A stretch of 64,000 nt of DNA from an uncultured Muribaculaceae bacterium (GCA_944321705.1 CALUMG010000002.1:124001-188000), one strand, 5' to 3'. Positions 27,709 through 36,769 are shown, counted from the stretch's first letter. Notes: generated by a model not told the origin, from the sequence alone. Numbers and translations are program-made.

Positions 27709-29124
27709 ATGAAAGCTATCTGTTTCTACTTTCAGATTCATCAACCATTCCGCTTGAAGACCTACCGGTTTTTCAACATAGGTAACGACCACTACTATTA
27801 TGATGATTTTGCTAATGACGAAATCATCACTCGCATAGCACATCGTTCATATTTGCCGGCCAACCAAATGCTTCTCGACATGATAAACTCTTCCAACAAA
27901 GAGTTTAAAGTGGCTTTCTCTATATCGGGCACCGCTCTTGAGCAACTCGAACAATATGTACCTGAATTCATCGAATCGATGAAAGAACTTGCAGCAACAG
28001 GATGTGTGGAATTCCTGTCGGAAACTTACGCACACTCTCTTGCATCGCTCAAGGAACCAGAAGAATTCGTTGAACAAGTAAAAGCTCATGATGAGAAGAT
28101 ATATCAACTCTTCGGACAACATCCTACGGTGTTCCGCAACACTGAGTTGATTTACAGCGATGACATTGCTTCAATGGTGGCCAGCATGGGTTTCAAGGCT
28201 GCCATTACCGATGGCGCAAAACACATCCTTGGCTGGAAATCTCCTAACTATGTGTACAACTCCGCATCAGCACCCAACTTGAAACTATTGCTCAAAAACT
28301 CAAAAATGAGCGATGACATTTCATTCCGTTTCAGCAATTCTGAGTGGGATGCTTATCCTCTGACTGCCGACAAATACATGGACTGGATTGCCAACCTGCC
28401 TCAAGAGGAACAAATCATCAACTTGTTCATGAATTATGAAACATTTGGTGAATTGCAATCGCGCGAAACAGGTATTTTCGAATTCATGAAAGCTCTTCCG
28501 AGATTTGCCGCCGAACGTGGCATAACTTTCTGGACTCCGAGCGAAACTGTGGCAAAATTGAAACCAGTGGGAGAACTTGCCGTTCCATTCCCTATATCTT
28601 GGGCCGACGAAGCTCGCGACACAAGCGCATGGCTGGGTAATGACTTGCAAAATGAAGCATTCAACAAGTTATATTCGGTTGCCGAACGCGTACACTTGTG
28701 TTCCGACCGCCGATTGAAACAAGATTGGAACTACTTGCAATCGTCCGACCATTTCTTCTACATGAGCACCAAGCACATGAACGATGGCGCGGTACACTCG
28801 CATTACAGCCCGTATGAATCGCCATTCCAGGCTTTCATGAACTACATGAACGTTCTTTCCGACTTCATCGTGAGAGTAGAAGAGCAATATCCGCTTTCTA
28901 TTGAAAATGAAGAATTGAACTCTTTGTTGACGACAATCAAAAATCAATCAAAGGAAATCGAGCAGCTTAACCGCGAAATCACTTTGTTACGCACCAACAT
29001 AATCAACAGTGAAGAAGAAGAGGTGAAAGCCGCCGACGGAAAAGATGCCGCAACAGAGAAACCAGCTAAAAAGGCAACAACCCGAAAAACGACTCGCACA
29101 ACAACAACCAAGACAAAAGAATAA
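27709..29124 (+). CDS. GH57 family alpha-amylase/glucanotransferase
   Basis: 471 residues, no signal peptide. GH57 landmarks: FQIHQPFR near the N-terminus, the likely nucleophile Glu146 in FRNTELIYSDD, and FMNYETFGE as a later conserved region. The C-terminal 70 residues form a short coiled coil (IKNQSKEIEQLNREITLLRTN) and then a Lys/Thr-rich tail (KKATTRKTTRTTTTKTKE), which is unusual for the family and may bind polyanion or glycogen. Acts on cytoplasmic alpha-glucans with the two upstream enzymes. Confidence 0.9.
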   Translation: MKAICFYFQIHQPFRLKTYRFFNIGNDHYYYDDFANDEIITRIAHRSYLPANQMLLDMINSSNKEFKVAFSISGTALEQLEQYVPEFIESMKELAATGCVEFLSETYAHSLASLKEPEEFVEQVKAHDEKIYQLFGQHPTVFRNTELIYSDDIASMVASMGFKAAITDGAKHILGWKSPNYVYNSASAPNLKLLLKNSKMSDDISFRFSNSEWDAYPLTADKYMDWIANLPQEEQIINLFMNYETFGELQSRETGIFEFMKALPRFAAERGITFWTPSETVAKLKPVGELAVPFPISWADEARDTSAWLGNDLQNEAFNKLYSVAERVHLCSDRRLKQDWNYLQSSDHFFYMSTKHMNDGAVHSHYSPYESPFQAFMNYMNVLSDFIVRVEEQYPLSIENEELNSLLTTIKNQSKEIEQLNREITLLRTNIINSEEEEVKAADGKDAATEKPAKKATTRKTTRTTTTKTKE

Positions 29125-29153
29125 AAATTTCTTATTGTGACATATAAATACAA

Positions 29154-29187
29154 CAAGGAGCATGGCTGTCCGTAGCCATGCTCCTTG
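29154..29187. repeat. Perfect 14-bp hairpin after the GH57 gene
   Basis: 29154-29167 pairs perfectly with 29174-29187 around a 6-base loop (GTCCGT). It is GC-rich but followed by CTGTATAC rather than a T run; a 3'-end stabiliser or Rho-assisted terminator is possible. Confidence 0.55.
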
Positions 29188-29267
29188 CTGTATACACCCT
29201 TGTACAACCGTCTTCTCGCTAAAAATCTACTACATATAGATTCTACCGGCTGCAATAAAAGACACAA

Positions 29268-29311
29268 AAGCCATGTGCTGCCCCTCTTTAAAAGAAAGAC
29301 AGCACATGACT
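29268..29311 (-). terminator. Terminator after rpmE
   Basis: CATGTGCTG (29272-29280) pairs with CAGCACATG (29300-29308), flanked by AAG/CTT. On the minus strand it continues into CTTTTGTG. It lies 66 bases past the rpmE stop and between convergent genes. Confidence 0.6.
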
Positions 29312-29376
29312 TGCAATAACAGGGAAAATTTTCCCTAAATATGCTTTTTCTGCTCGTTTTTAGCTTCCGCCAATAA

Positions 29377-29628
29377 TTATTTCTTGCGGTTACCGTAACG
29401 TTGCATGAACTTATCAACACGACCTGCTGTATCAACAAGTTTTTGCTTTCCTGTAAAATAAGGATGCGAAGAACTTGTGATTTCAAGTTTTACCAATGGA
29501 TAAGTAACACCGTCGATATCAATGGTTTCCTTAGATGCAACAGTTGAACGAGTGATAAAAGTTTCGCCGTTTGACATGTCTTTGAAAACCACTTCGCGGT
29601 AATCGCTCGGATGAATGCCTTTTTTCAT
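29377..29628 (-). CDS. rpmE2: 50S ribosomal protein L31 type B
   Basis: 83 residues beginning [18 protein letters not shown], with [27 protein letters not shown]. It has no CxxC zinc ligands and carries the insertion typical of type B (C-minus, zinc-independent) L31. Single-gene unit with its own promoter. Confidence 0.96.
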   Translation of the reverse strand: MKKGIHPSDYREVVFKDMSNGETFITRSTVASKETIDIDGVTYPLVKLEITSSSHPYFTGKQKLVDTAGRVDKFMQRYGNRKK

Positions 29629-29705
29629 TTCTTTTATATTCTTTATAAGTTATTTAATCATTAATAATCAGCCATAGCAATTGAGAGTCTACTCATAATG
29701 GCTTG

Positions 29706-29734
29706 CAAATTTACGAATAGTTTTTCAAATACAA
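29706..29734 (-). promoter_or_regulatory. Promoter of rpmE
   Basis: Minus strand TTTTTG (ending with TTG at 29732-29734), 18-base spacer, TAAATTTG (29706-29713), 77 bases before the start codon. Confidence 0.55.
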
Positions 29735-29800
29735 AAACTTTTATGCCCTAAAACGCCATTATCAATAATAAACGGGGAGAAACCCGTGTCGCAATATCCG

Positions 29801-29841
29801 AAAAAAACGGTCGGCAACACCGTTTTTCACATTGCCGACCG
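29801..29841 (-). terminator. Terminator after the biotin-dependent carboxylase gene
   Basis: CGGTCGGCAA (29808-29817) pairs with TTGCCGACCG (29832-29841). On the minus strand the stem is followed by seven T. Strong intrinsic terminator 25 bases past the stop. Confidence 0.85.
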
Positions 29842-29866
29842 ATCATGCATATCTCTTTTAACTTGA

Positions 29867-31732
29867 TTATTCAAATTCTATCAACGGCTCACCTGTTCCT
29901 ATAACTTGACCAGGATAAACAAGGATTCTCTTTACTGTGCCGTCAATATCGGCCTCAAGCTCATTCTGCATCTTCATTGCTTCATACATTAGCAATGCAT
30001 CGCCTCTCTTTACCACATCACCCGGTTTAACATGCACTTCTATCACAGTTCCTCCCATTGGAGCATCAAGAGTCGGACCGGTGATTGGTTCTGATTTTTC
30101 TTCGTTTGCCACTTCTTCGGCAACTTTAGCGTCTTTTGTTTCAGGTTTCTGTGCGGCATATTCCTGTTCGCGGCGTTTTGTCAAGAAAGGCTTGGCCACA
30201 TTTGGCAACAACTCCAGAAGCATGTATTCTTCATCATTCACAGCCAATTTCTTACCACCATATTCAGGCAGTTCCGGATTTTCGGGGAATGCATAGGAAT
30301 CCACGTTATATGGAACTTCTTCACTGTTGCCGGTGATAAGTTTGCGGAATTCAGGATCTATTGCAACCGGTGTGTGACCATACTCCCCGCGCACGAGCGA
30401 AATGAATTGTTTCGACTTGTTGGTGTAATCGGCATTTCCTTTCTTGCGGTCAAGAGCCAAACTTACGGCTTGAGAACCCACAATCTGGCTTGTCGGCGTC
30501 ACAAGCGGAACAAGACCTGCATCACGGCGCACCTTCGGAATAAGTTTCATTGCGTCTTCAAGCACATCCTCGGCATTAAGCTGCTTCAATTGAGCCACCA
30601 TGTTGGAATACATTCCACCCGGAACCTCGGCTTCCTTCACGATAAGATTCGGTTTCGGGAAATTGAAATGCGCCTCAATCTTGTGACATGCGTCGAGAAG
30701 AGCTTCCTCGTCATTGGCTTTAGCAGCCTCGATTGCCTTGTCAAACAATGCATCGACGTCAGCAGGCAATTTGTCGGTCAACGGATCGAAATCTATCGGG
30801 AACGACTTCTGCAAGTCAAAAGCAGCAAGACCGCGACGTATATCCTTCAATGCTGTGCGAATCTTGCCTACTGCTTCCATGTTGACTTCAACTTCGACTC
30901 CCAGTTTCTTGGCGAATACATAGATCAACTCAATTGCAGGTGCAGCCGAGCCACCTCCAAAATACCATATGTTAGTATCCAAAATATCTACACCATGTAT
31001 AATTGCCATGAGCGAAGATGCAAGTCCATAACCCGGAGTGCAATGGGTGTGGAAATCAATAGGAACGTTTACTGCCGACTTCAATTTTGGCATCAACGAA
31101 GCCACGCGTGCCGGATTAATCAATCCCGCCATGTCCTTGATGGTGATTATCTTTGCTCCCATCTTTTCATATCCGCGAGCTTTGTCGATGAAATATTCAT
31201 CGGTAAATATCTTTTCTTTCTTGTTGCTTTTGCCAAACAACTTATGCAAGAATCCGCCCTTTGCCGGTTCTTCGTCTTTCGGATCAACAGTGTAGCATAC
31301 GGCACCGTCGGGAATGCCACCAAGTTTATTTATTATTTCTACAGATTCCTTGACATTGTCGAGGTCGTTGAGAGCGTCAAAAATACGCATTATGTTCAAG
31401 CCGTCTTTTATGGCTTGCTTGTAAAACCCTTCTATGACTGAAGTCGGGTAAGGTACATAACCAAACAGGTTCCTACCGCGCGACAACGCCGTAAGCAACG
31501 ATTTTCCTTCAATTTTCTCGCTGATGGTCCTAAGCCTATTCCATGGACACTCACCAAGATAACGCATCACCGAGTCGGGCACGGCTCCTCCCCACACTTC
31601 AATAGCATAAAAACCTGCTTCCTTGTAATAGGGAAGTATCGAATCAATGCTTTCTTGGCTCATGCGTGTTGCAAACAATGACTGCTGCCCGTCACGCATC
31701 GTAAGGTCTCTGATTTTTAATTTTTGTGTCAT
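29867..31732 (-). CDS. oadA: Biotin-dependent oxaloacetate decarboxylase alpha / pyruvate carboxylase B subunit
   Basis: 621 residues. The N-terminal carboxyltransferase TIM barrel starts LKIRDLTMRDGQQSLFATRM with Asp/Gln metal-site residues, and includes DFHTHCTPG. A PYC_OADA linker domain follows. The C-terminal biotinyl domain has MYEAMKMQNEL, with the biotinylated lysine at Lys587, after a Pro/Glu-rich hinge (about residues 525-550). Transfers carboxyl between oxaloacetate/pyruvate and biotin. No membrane beta/gamma subunits or biotin carboxylase are adjacent, so sodium pump and carboxylase roles cannot be separated here. Confidence 0.9.
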   Translation of the reverse strand: MTQKLKIRDLTMRDGQQSLFATRMSQESIDSILPYYKEAGFYAIEVWGGAVPDSVMRYLGECPWNRLRTISEKIEGKSLLTALSRGRNLFGYVPYPTSVIEGFYKQAIKDGLNIMRIFDALNDLDNVKESVEIINKLGGIPDGAVCYTVDPKDEEPAKGGFLHKLFGKSNKKEKIFTDEYFIDKARGYEKMGAKIITIKDMAGLINPARVASLMPKLKSAVNVPIDFHTHCTPGYGLASSLMAIIHGVDILDTNIWYFGGGSAAPAIELIYVFAKKLGVEVEVNMEAVGKIRTALKDIRRGLAAFDLQKSFPIDFDPLTDKLPADVDALFDKAIEAAKANDEEALLDACHKIEAHFNFPKPNLIVKEAEVPGGMYSNMVAQLKQLNAEDVLEDAMKLIPKVRRDAGLVPLVTPTSQIVGSQAVSLALDRKKGNADYTNKSKQFISLVRGEYGHTPVAIDPEFRKLITGNSEEVPYNVDSYAFPENPELPEYGGKKLAVNDEEYMLLELLPNVAKPFLTKRREQEYAAQKPETKDAKVAEEVANEEKSEPITGPTLDAPMGGTVIEVHVKPGDVVKRGDALLMYEAMKMQNELEADIDGTVKRILVYPGQVIGTGEPLIEFE

Positions 31733-31820
31733 ATCTTATTATTTTAAGGGTCTGCTATGTATCGTCTTTTTTATTCTGATTCCATTCTGCAACATACATG
31801 TCAAGCCCGTATTCTAAATG

Positions 31821-31850
31821 CAAATTTAACAGTTTAAATAAATAAAACAA
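31821..31850 (-). promoter_or_regulatory. Promoter of the oadA-like gene
   Basis: Minus strand TTG (31848-31850), 19-base spacer, TAAATTTG (31821-31828). Full consensus, 89 bases before the ATG. Confidence 0.65.
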
Positions 31851-31860
31851 CATGTTTTAC

Positions 31861-31868
31861 TAACTTTG
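31861..31868 (+). promoter_or_regulatory. Promoter -7 box of the CpsB-like gene
   Basis: TAACTTTG, 27 bases before the ATG at 31896; divergent from the promoter at 31821-31850. Confidence 0.55.
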
Positions 31869-31895
31869 TGGTGAAATTTAAAAAACACAACGCAC

Positions 31896-32630
31896 ATGTT
31901 CAATTTTTTGAAACGCCGTTCAAATATTCAACAGCTATTTTACCACACCGACGTGCATTGCCACATATTGCCGGGGGTGGATCATGGTTCTCCCGACATT
32001 GAAACGTCGCTCATGCTCATTGAAAAAGAAATGGAAATGGGCATCAACAAAATTGTAACCACATCGCATGTCACCGACGGTGTGGCCGAAAATTCCCCGG
32101 CAACCCTTCGCCCGGCTTTCGAAAAATTAAAAGCTGCCGTTGAAGCCAAAGGACTGCAAGTAGAGTTAGCATTGTCGGCAGAGTACCGAATAGATGACCT
32201 TTTTTTATCACAACTTGAAAACAAGGAGCTACTTCCGTACCCCAACGACTACTTGCTTGTTGAAAATTCTTTCCAACAAGAGCTTCTCGGCTTTGACGAT
32301 CTCATGTTTAACCTGCAACTTAAAGGTTTTTCTCCCATTCTTGCCCATCCCGAGCGATATTCATACTATAATCACGACCGTTACAGGCACCTTCATGACT
32401 CCGGCGTACTGTTTCAAGCCAATGTATTGTCTTTTACCGGATATTACGGAGGCCGAGCCTATGCAACAGCCATGTGGATGCTGCAAAATGATTTGATAGA
32501 CTTCCTCGGCAGCGACATTCACAACGAGAACCATGCCCGGCTGCTGGCTGAATTTACATCGACAAAGGAATATAAAAAGATTGAAGCTAAATTAAAAGAC
32601 CGGCTCCTAAACGACACGGCGTTCATTTAA
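31896..32630 (+). CDS. CpsB/CapC-family PHP tyrosine phosphatase
   Basis: 244 residues. PHP-domain metal motifs are visible: YHTDVHCHILPGVDHGSPD, TTSHVTDG, LAHPERYSYY and FLGSDIHNENH. This is the Mn-dependent protein tyrosine phosphatase family that dephosphorylates BY-kinases in capsule synthesis. Here it stands alone, without a Wzc/BY-kinase or other capsule genes, as is common in Bacteroidales. Cytoplasmic; the target is unknown. Confidence 0.88.
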   Translation: MFNFLKRRSNIQQLFYHTDVHCHILPGVDHGSPDIETSLMLIEKEMEMGINKIVTTSHVTDGVAENSPATLRPAFEKLKAAVEAKGLQVELALSAEYRIDDLFLSQLENKELLPYPNDYLLVENSFQQELLGFDDLMFNLQLKGFSPILAHPERYSYYNHDRYRHLHDSGVLFQANVLSFTGYYGGRAYATAMWMLQNDLIDFLGSDIHNENHARLLAEFTSTKEYKKIEAKLKDRLLNDTAFI

Positions 32631-32660
32631 TTTCTACCGCTATACACAACACATAGCTAC

Positions 32661-32707
32661 AAAAAAGAGGCATGGAGACATCCTTTTTATGGATATCTCC
32701 ATGCCTC
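32661..32707. terminator. Bidirectional terminator between CpsB-like and PBP1A genes
   Basis: GAGGCATGGAGA.ATCC (32667-32683) pairs with GGAT.TCTCCATGCCTC (32691-32707). On the minus strand it is followed by six T. Serves the convergent genes. Confidence 0.8.
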
Positions 32708-32734
32708 AAGTTTATCTTCGAGTTTGTGGTAATT

Positions 32735-35131
32735 TCAATCAAATACACCTTCAATCGATTCGGTAGGCACTCCTTCCGACTCTTCAAGCTGGTCAAGAGG
32801 GACACCGCCAAGCATACTTTTGGCACAAGGGTCAAATCCGGCAGGGAAGCTAAAGCGTGCATCTTGTGAATAAGGCAACGTTTTGTCGCCATACACGCTC
32901 ATCATATACAATCCATAGATAGGCAACGCCATTTCGGCTCCTTGACCATTTGCCATAGTATTAAAGTGGATGTATCGCTCTTCACCGCCAACCCACACTC
33001 CGGTCACGAGTTGCGGTGTAAAGCCCATGAACCATCCATCGGCATTGTAATTGGTCGTACCTGTTTTTCCTCCCATTTCAGCAGTCAATTTATATGGCGC
33101 ACGACGCAATCTGTTACCTGTTCCCGAATCAACCACGTTGAGCAAAATGGAAAGTATCTTGTAATAACCTTCCTCGCTAATACATTCGGTGTGCTGCGAT
33201 ATGAATTCACTTATTACGTTTCCTTGATTGTCGGTTATGCGCGTGACCATGACAGGATCGGCACGCATTCCCCTGTTTGCAAATGCGCTGTAGGCCGTAA
33301 CCATTTCCTTTACCGACACATCGCAAGGACCAAGGCACAAAGACTTCACGGCATCAATGTGATTTGTTATGCCAAAATTATGCATGTTCCTGACAAGCTG
33401 GGCAGGCGACAAATTATCCATCAAGCGAGCCGAAATCCAGTTGTTTGAGTTTGTCAAAGCCCACCGCAATGTCACCATCTCCCCTATTCGGGCTCGTCCT
33501 GAATTACGCGGCATCCACGTTCTGCCAAGGTCATCCTTCAATATCGGCTGCTCGTTAAGGAATTCATCGCATGGAGTATAACCCTCCTCCATTGCGTAGG
33601 AATATAAGAACGGTTTTATCGTCGATCCTATCTGACGACGGCCATGGCTTACCATGTCGTATTGGAAATATTTGAAACTCGGACCTCCGACATATGCCTT
33701 CACATACCCCGTGACAGGATCCATCGACATCATGCCTGTGCGCAAGAATGTCTTTGAATATAGCAGCGAGTCGAGCGGAGACATGACAGTATCGATGTCG
33801 CCGTCATACGAAAAGACACGCATTTCACGTTTTTGATTGAAATTATCAAATATCTCGGCATCGCTATATCCGGCAATCTTCAAAACCCTGTATCGTTCGC
33901 TTTGCCTTACTGCTCGTTTTATCAAATTGTCTCGTTCCGATTCCGGCAATTCATTGCGATTGGTCGTGTAAGGATTGCTTGTCCCTTTCTTTTCTTTTAT
34001 GAACCGTGGTTGCAAACTCTTGCCAAGATGCTTCTGCACGGCATTCTCGGCATACTGCTGCATCCGAGAGTCAATAGTCGTATATATTTTCAACCCATCG
34101 GTATAGATGTTATACTTCGACCCGTCGGGCTTGCGTTTCTTTTCACACCATCCATATAAAGGATTTGTGGCCCATGCTATGGAATCATCGATGTAAGCCT
34201 GCAAATTCCACGATGCATAGTCGCTGCGACGTGGCATCTTGGCTGTAAGCATCCGGCGCAATTCCTCCCTGAAATATGGCGCAATTCCATCTTTGTGGTC
34301 GACCCTGTGATAATCGAGTACCAGTGGCTTTTGCTTCAATTCTTCGGCCTCGGCTTCAGTCAACATGCCGGCTTTGTACATTTGGTTAAGCACCACGTTG
34401 CGACGCTCGCGTGTACGCTCTCCATATCTCAACGGATTAAAATAAGACGGATTCTTCACCATCCCGACAAGTGTCGCAGCTTCCTCGACCGTCAAGTCGC
34501 GTGGTTCCTTGCCAAAATAAACATACGAAGCACTTTCAATGCCTACTGCGTTATTCAAGAAGTCAAATTGGTTGAAATACATTTTTATGATTTCATCCTT
34601 TGTATAATAACGCTCTATTTTTACAGCAATTGCCCACTCGATGGGCTTCTGCAACATGCGTTCAAATGCATTGGACGACGTCGGTGAATACAACTGCTTG
34701 GCAAGCTGCTGCGTTATGGTACTTCCGCCACCTGCATTTTTTTGACCGAGAAGACCGCGTTTCACAATCGCCCTTAATAGACCTTTCATGTCGATTCCCG
34801 AATGGCTCATGAATCGTTCATCCTCGGTGGCTATGAGCGCATTTGTCAAGTGGGGAGACAATTCATCATAGTCCACATATACCCTGTTTGCCATGCTTTG
34901 ATAATATCGGCCCATTTCCACCCCGTCCGAAGTAAACAATACTGTCGCATAACGGTCGGTAGGGTTTTTCAGCTCCTCGATGGGCGGCATGTAACCTATG
35001 ACACCATTGTAAATCAAGGTGAATAGTATGGTCAAAGCCACAACAACAAAAGCAAATGTTCCCCACATCCACTTTATGATACGTTTATTTCTTTTAGCTT
35101 TTTTGTCAGATTTTTTATTGTTCGAGTCCAT
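32735..35131 (-). CDS. Class A penicillin-binding protein (PBP1A type)
   Basis: 798 residues from the ATG at 35131. Bifunctional peptidoglycan synthase anchored by one N-terminal membrane helix (after a Lys-rich cytoplasmic tail). The GT51 glycosyltransferase domain has ATEDERFMSHSGID and GGSTITQQLAKQL. The transpeptidase domain has the active-site serine in GSTIKPF, SNN, and KTGTTNYNADGW. All catalytic motifs are intact. The frame is open 33 bases upstream, but the Lys-rich start MDSNNKKSDKK is typical. Promoter at 35191. Confidence 0.95.
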   Translation of the reverse strand: MDSNNKKSDKKAKRNKRIIKWMWGTFAFVVVALTILFTLIYNGVIGYMPPIEELKNPTDRYATVLFTSDGVEMGRYYQSMANRVYVDYDELSPHLTNALIATEDERFMSHSGIDMKGLLRAIVKRGLLGQKNAGGGSTITQQLAKQLYSPTSSNAFERMLQKPIEWAIAVKIERYYTKDEIIKMYFNQFDFLNNAVGIESASYVYFGKEPRDLTVEEAATLVGMVKNPSYFNPLRYGERTRERRNVVLNQMYKAGMLTEAEAEELKQKPLVLDYHRVDHKDGIAPYFREELRRMLTAKMPRRSDYASWNLQAYIDDSIAWATNPLYGWCEKKRKPDGSKYNIYTDGLKIYTTIDSRMQQYAENAVQKHLGKSLQPRFIKEKKGTSNPYTTNRNELPESERDNLIKRAVRQSERYRVLKIAGYSDAEIFDNFNQKREMRVFSYDGDIDTVMSPLDSLLYSKTFLRTGMMSMDPVTGYVKAYVGGPSFKYFQYDMVSHGRRQIGSTIKPFLYSYAMEEGYTPCDEFLNEQPILKDDLGRTWMPRNSGRARIGEMVTLRWALTNSNNWISARLMDNLSPAQLVRNMHNFGITNHIDAVKSLCLGPCDVSVKEMVTAYSAFANRGMRADPVMVTRITDNQGNVISEFISQHTECISEEGYYKILSILLNVVDSGTGNRLRRAPYKLTAEMGGKTGTTNYNADGWFMGFTPQLVTGVWVGGEERYIHFNTMANGQGAEMALPIYGLYMMSVYGDKTLPYSQDARFSFPAGFDPCAKSMLGGVPLDQLEESEGVPTESIEGVFD

Positions 35132-35190
35132 GCAAATTTTTCTTTCTTCTTTAATATCAGGCATATTGCCCTACCCTGCCATATGATTTG

Positions 35191-35222
35191 CAAAATTACG
35201 AAAATAAAGTTGAGTTAGGCAA
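35191..35222 (-). promoter_or_regulatory. Promoter of the PBP1A gene
   Basis: Minus strand TTG (35220-35222), 21-base spacer, TAATTTTG (35191-35198), 60 bases before the start. Confidence 0.55.
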
Positions 35223-35270
35223 CTTATTGCCAATTAATAAATGTTGCAAAAACTCAAAGCGACATCTACG

Positions 35271-35864
35271 TCACAAAATCGACGTGCCGTCAATCTCCGC
35301 TATGGCATCTTTCAACATCGGCACGTCATCCACATTGGCTTGAATGGACATCGTGCACAGGTTGTCGAAATCTTGGGATACGACTCTCAAATTATTCTTT
35401 TTAACGAATTTCATCACGTCATTCATGCCCAAATAAGGGAATGTGAACGTAATGGTAGCCTGCTCATGGCATTCAAGAATCTCGCCATTGCGTATGGCTT
35501 CGGCAGCAGCCTCTCTATATGCCACTATAAGCCCCGACGTGCCAAGCAAAATACCTCCGAAGTAACGCACCACGATAACAACCACATTTGTCAACCCAAA
35601 CGAATTAATTTGACCCAAAATGGGACGACCAGCCGTTCCCGATGGCTCGCCATTGTCGCTGCTCAGGAATTCAGTCCTGTCGGTTCCTATCATGTAAGCC
35701 CAACACACATGTCGGGCATCATGATATTGTTTCTGATATTGTTTAATCACAGCCTTAGCCTCATCGGCAGTAGATACCGGCAATGCAAACGACAAGAATT
35801 TGCTCATCTTTTCTTTGTAAATTCCTTCGCACGGCCCTGCCAGCGTCTTATAAAAATCACTCAT
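35271..35864 (-). CDS. YigZ/IMPACT family protein
   Basis: 197 residues. The UPF0029 (IMPACT) domain has KFLSFALPVSTADEA, ARHVCWAYMIG, SSDNGEPSGTAGRPIL and VVVRYFGGILLGTSGL, all hallmark strings. A DUF1949-type C-terminal domain follows. The function of bacterial members is not settled; structures suggest RNA or nucleic-acid binding and the eukaryotic relative modulates GCN2. Single-gene unit with TAAATTTG at 35902. Confidence 0.93.
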   Translation of the reverse strand: MSDFYKTLAGPCEGIYKEKMSKFLSFALPVSTADEAKAVIKQYQKQYHDARHVCWAYMIGTDRTEFLSSDNGEPSGTAGRPILGQINSFGLTNVVVIVVRYFGGILLGTSGLIVAYREAAAEAIRNGEILECHEQATITFTFPYLGMNDVMKFVKKNNLRVVSQDFDNLCTMSIQANVDDVPMLKDAIAEIDGTSIL

Positions 35865-35901
35865 TTTGCTTGTAGATGGTATGTGACAAACTATTTTTTT
35901 G

Positions 35902-35909
35902 CAAATTTA
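35902..35909 (-). promoter_or_regulatory. Promoter -7 box of the YigZ gene
   Basis: Minus strand TAAATTTG, 38 bases before the start codon. Confidence 0.5.
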
Positions 35910-35952
35910 TGCACACTTTCTCGCAGATTACACTCAGAAACGCGCACGTCAA

Positions 35953-35969
35953 GTTAAATAGTGTTTAAC
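35953..35969 (+). promoter_or_regulatory. 17-bp palindrome upstream of the first duplicated gene, candidate operator
   Basis: GTTAAATAGTGTTTAAC: 6-base arms with a 5-base spacer. Twenty-five bases separate it from the TATATTTG box. An identical 17-mer sits at the same distance in the second copy while the bases between have diverged. Confidence 0.6.
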
Positions 35970-35994
35970 ATCGCACCCATTTTATTAAAAAGTT

Positions 35995-36002
35995 TATATT
36001 TG
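35995..36002 (+). promoter_or_regulatory. Promoter -7 box of the first duplicated gene
   Basis: TATATTTG, 35 bases before the ATG at 36037. No TTG lies at -33; the palindrome ends just upstream of that zone, which suggests activator-dependent transcription (inference). Confidence 0.6.
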
Positions 36003-36036
36003 TACAATAATCATGTATCAACTCAAGAATGTATTT

Positions 36037-36702
36037 ATGAAACGACTATTATTTTCAGCAATCCTGCTAATTTCTACTATAATGGCTCATGGCAGGGTAA
36101 TTTCTGGTATAATAACAGATTACTTTAATGGAGAACCGTTAATAGGTGCTATGATTATGAATGGCGACCGTGGTACCGTAACCGACTTGGACGGGAGATA
36201 CCAAATCGAAGCTCAAACAGGCGATAAACTAATCTACCAATATGTCGGTTACTTATCGGAGAAAAGAACTGTAGGAAGCAACTCGAAGATAAATGTCATA
36301 CTCAGCAAGACAACCGGTGACGAAATCTTGGATGCCTTTACCAAAAACGAGAATCTTACAGAACTTGAAAAAATAATCAAATCACAATACGGCATAGATG
36401 TGTCACTATCCATAGATGTCGACACATACAAGAAAGAAATAATATACATATACGAATATTTTGACAAAACATTATTCGATTCCTACGATCTCGATGGAGG
36501 CATGAATGGATGCGCAAATGGTATAATAACAAGCTTAATGCAAACCGATCCTTCAGGCTCTGAATTGGAATTGCTGGTCGACAGATTTGAAACAAACAAA
36601 TATAACCTTAGATTAATTGTTAAATACAAGAATCAATCCAAGTCGGGATTGATTACATTCAAGGACTTACGCATAAAAGCCAATGCCACGCTTGGCAAAT
36701 AA
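36037..36702 (+). CDS. Secreted protein with carboxypeptidase-regulatory-like domain, first tandem copy
   Basis: 221 residues from the ATG at 36037 (MKRLLFSAILLISTIMAHG is the signal peptide). Residues about 20-95 form a CarboxypepD_reg-like beta-sandwich (ISGIITDYFNGEPLIGAMI, RGTVTDLDGRYQI, LIYQYVGY). The C-terminal 125 residues (from TGDEILDAF) match no family I recognise but are shared with the next gene: SQYGIDVSLSIDVDT, GIITSLMQTDPSGSELEL, LITFKDLRIK. The function is unknown. It is a single-gene unit with palindrome, promoter and terminator, all duplicated at 36853-37561. Confidence 0.8.
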   Translation: MKRLLFSAILLISTIMAHGRVISGIITDYFNGEPLIGAMIMNGDRGTVTDLDGRYQIEAQTGDKLIYQYVGYLSEKRTVGSNSKINVILSKTTGDEILDAFTKNENLTELEKIIKSQYGIDVSLSIDVDTYKKEIIYIYEYFDKTLFDSYDLDGGMNGCANGIITSLMQTDPSGSELELLVDRFETNKYNLRLIVKYKNQSKSGLITFKDLRIKANATLGK

Positions 36703-36727
36703 GGCGATAGAACCGCCACCAAAATAA

Positions 36728-36769
36728 AAAATGGAGGATGCATCACTTTTGAAGTGGCCCTCCATTTTT
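36728..36769 (+). terminator. Terminator of the first duplicated gene
   Basis: AAAATGGAGG (36728-36737) pairs with CCTCCATTTT (36759-36768), with an inner CACTT/AAGTG pair, then T. Same outer stem as the terminator of the second copy. Confidence 0.8.
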
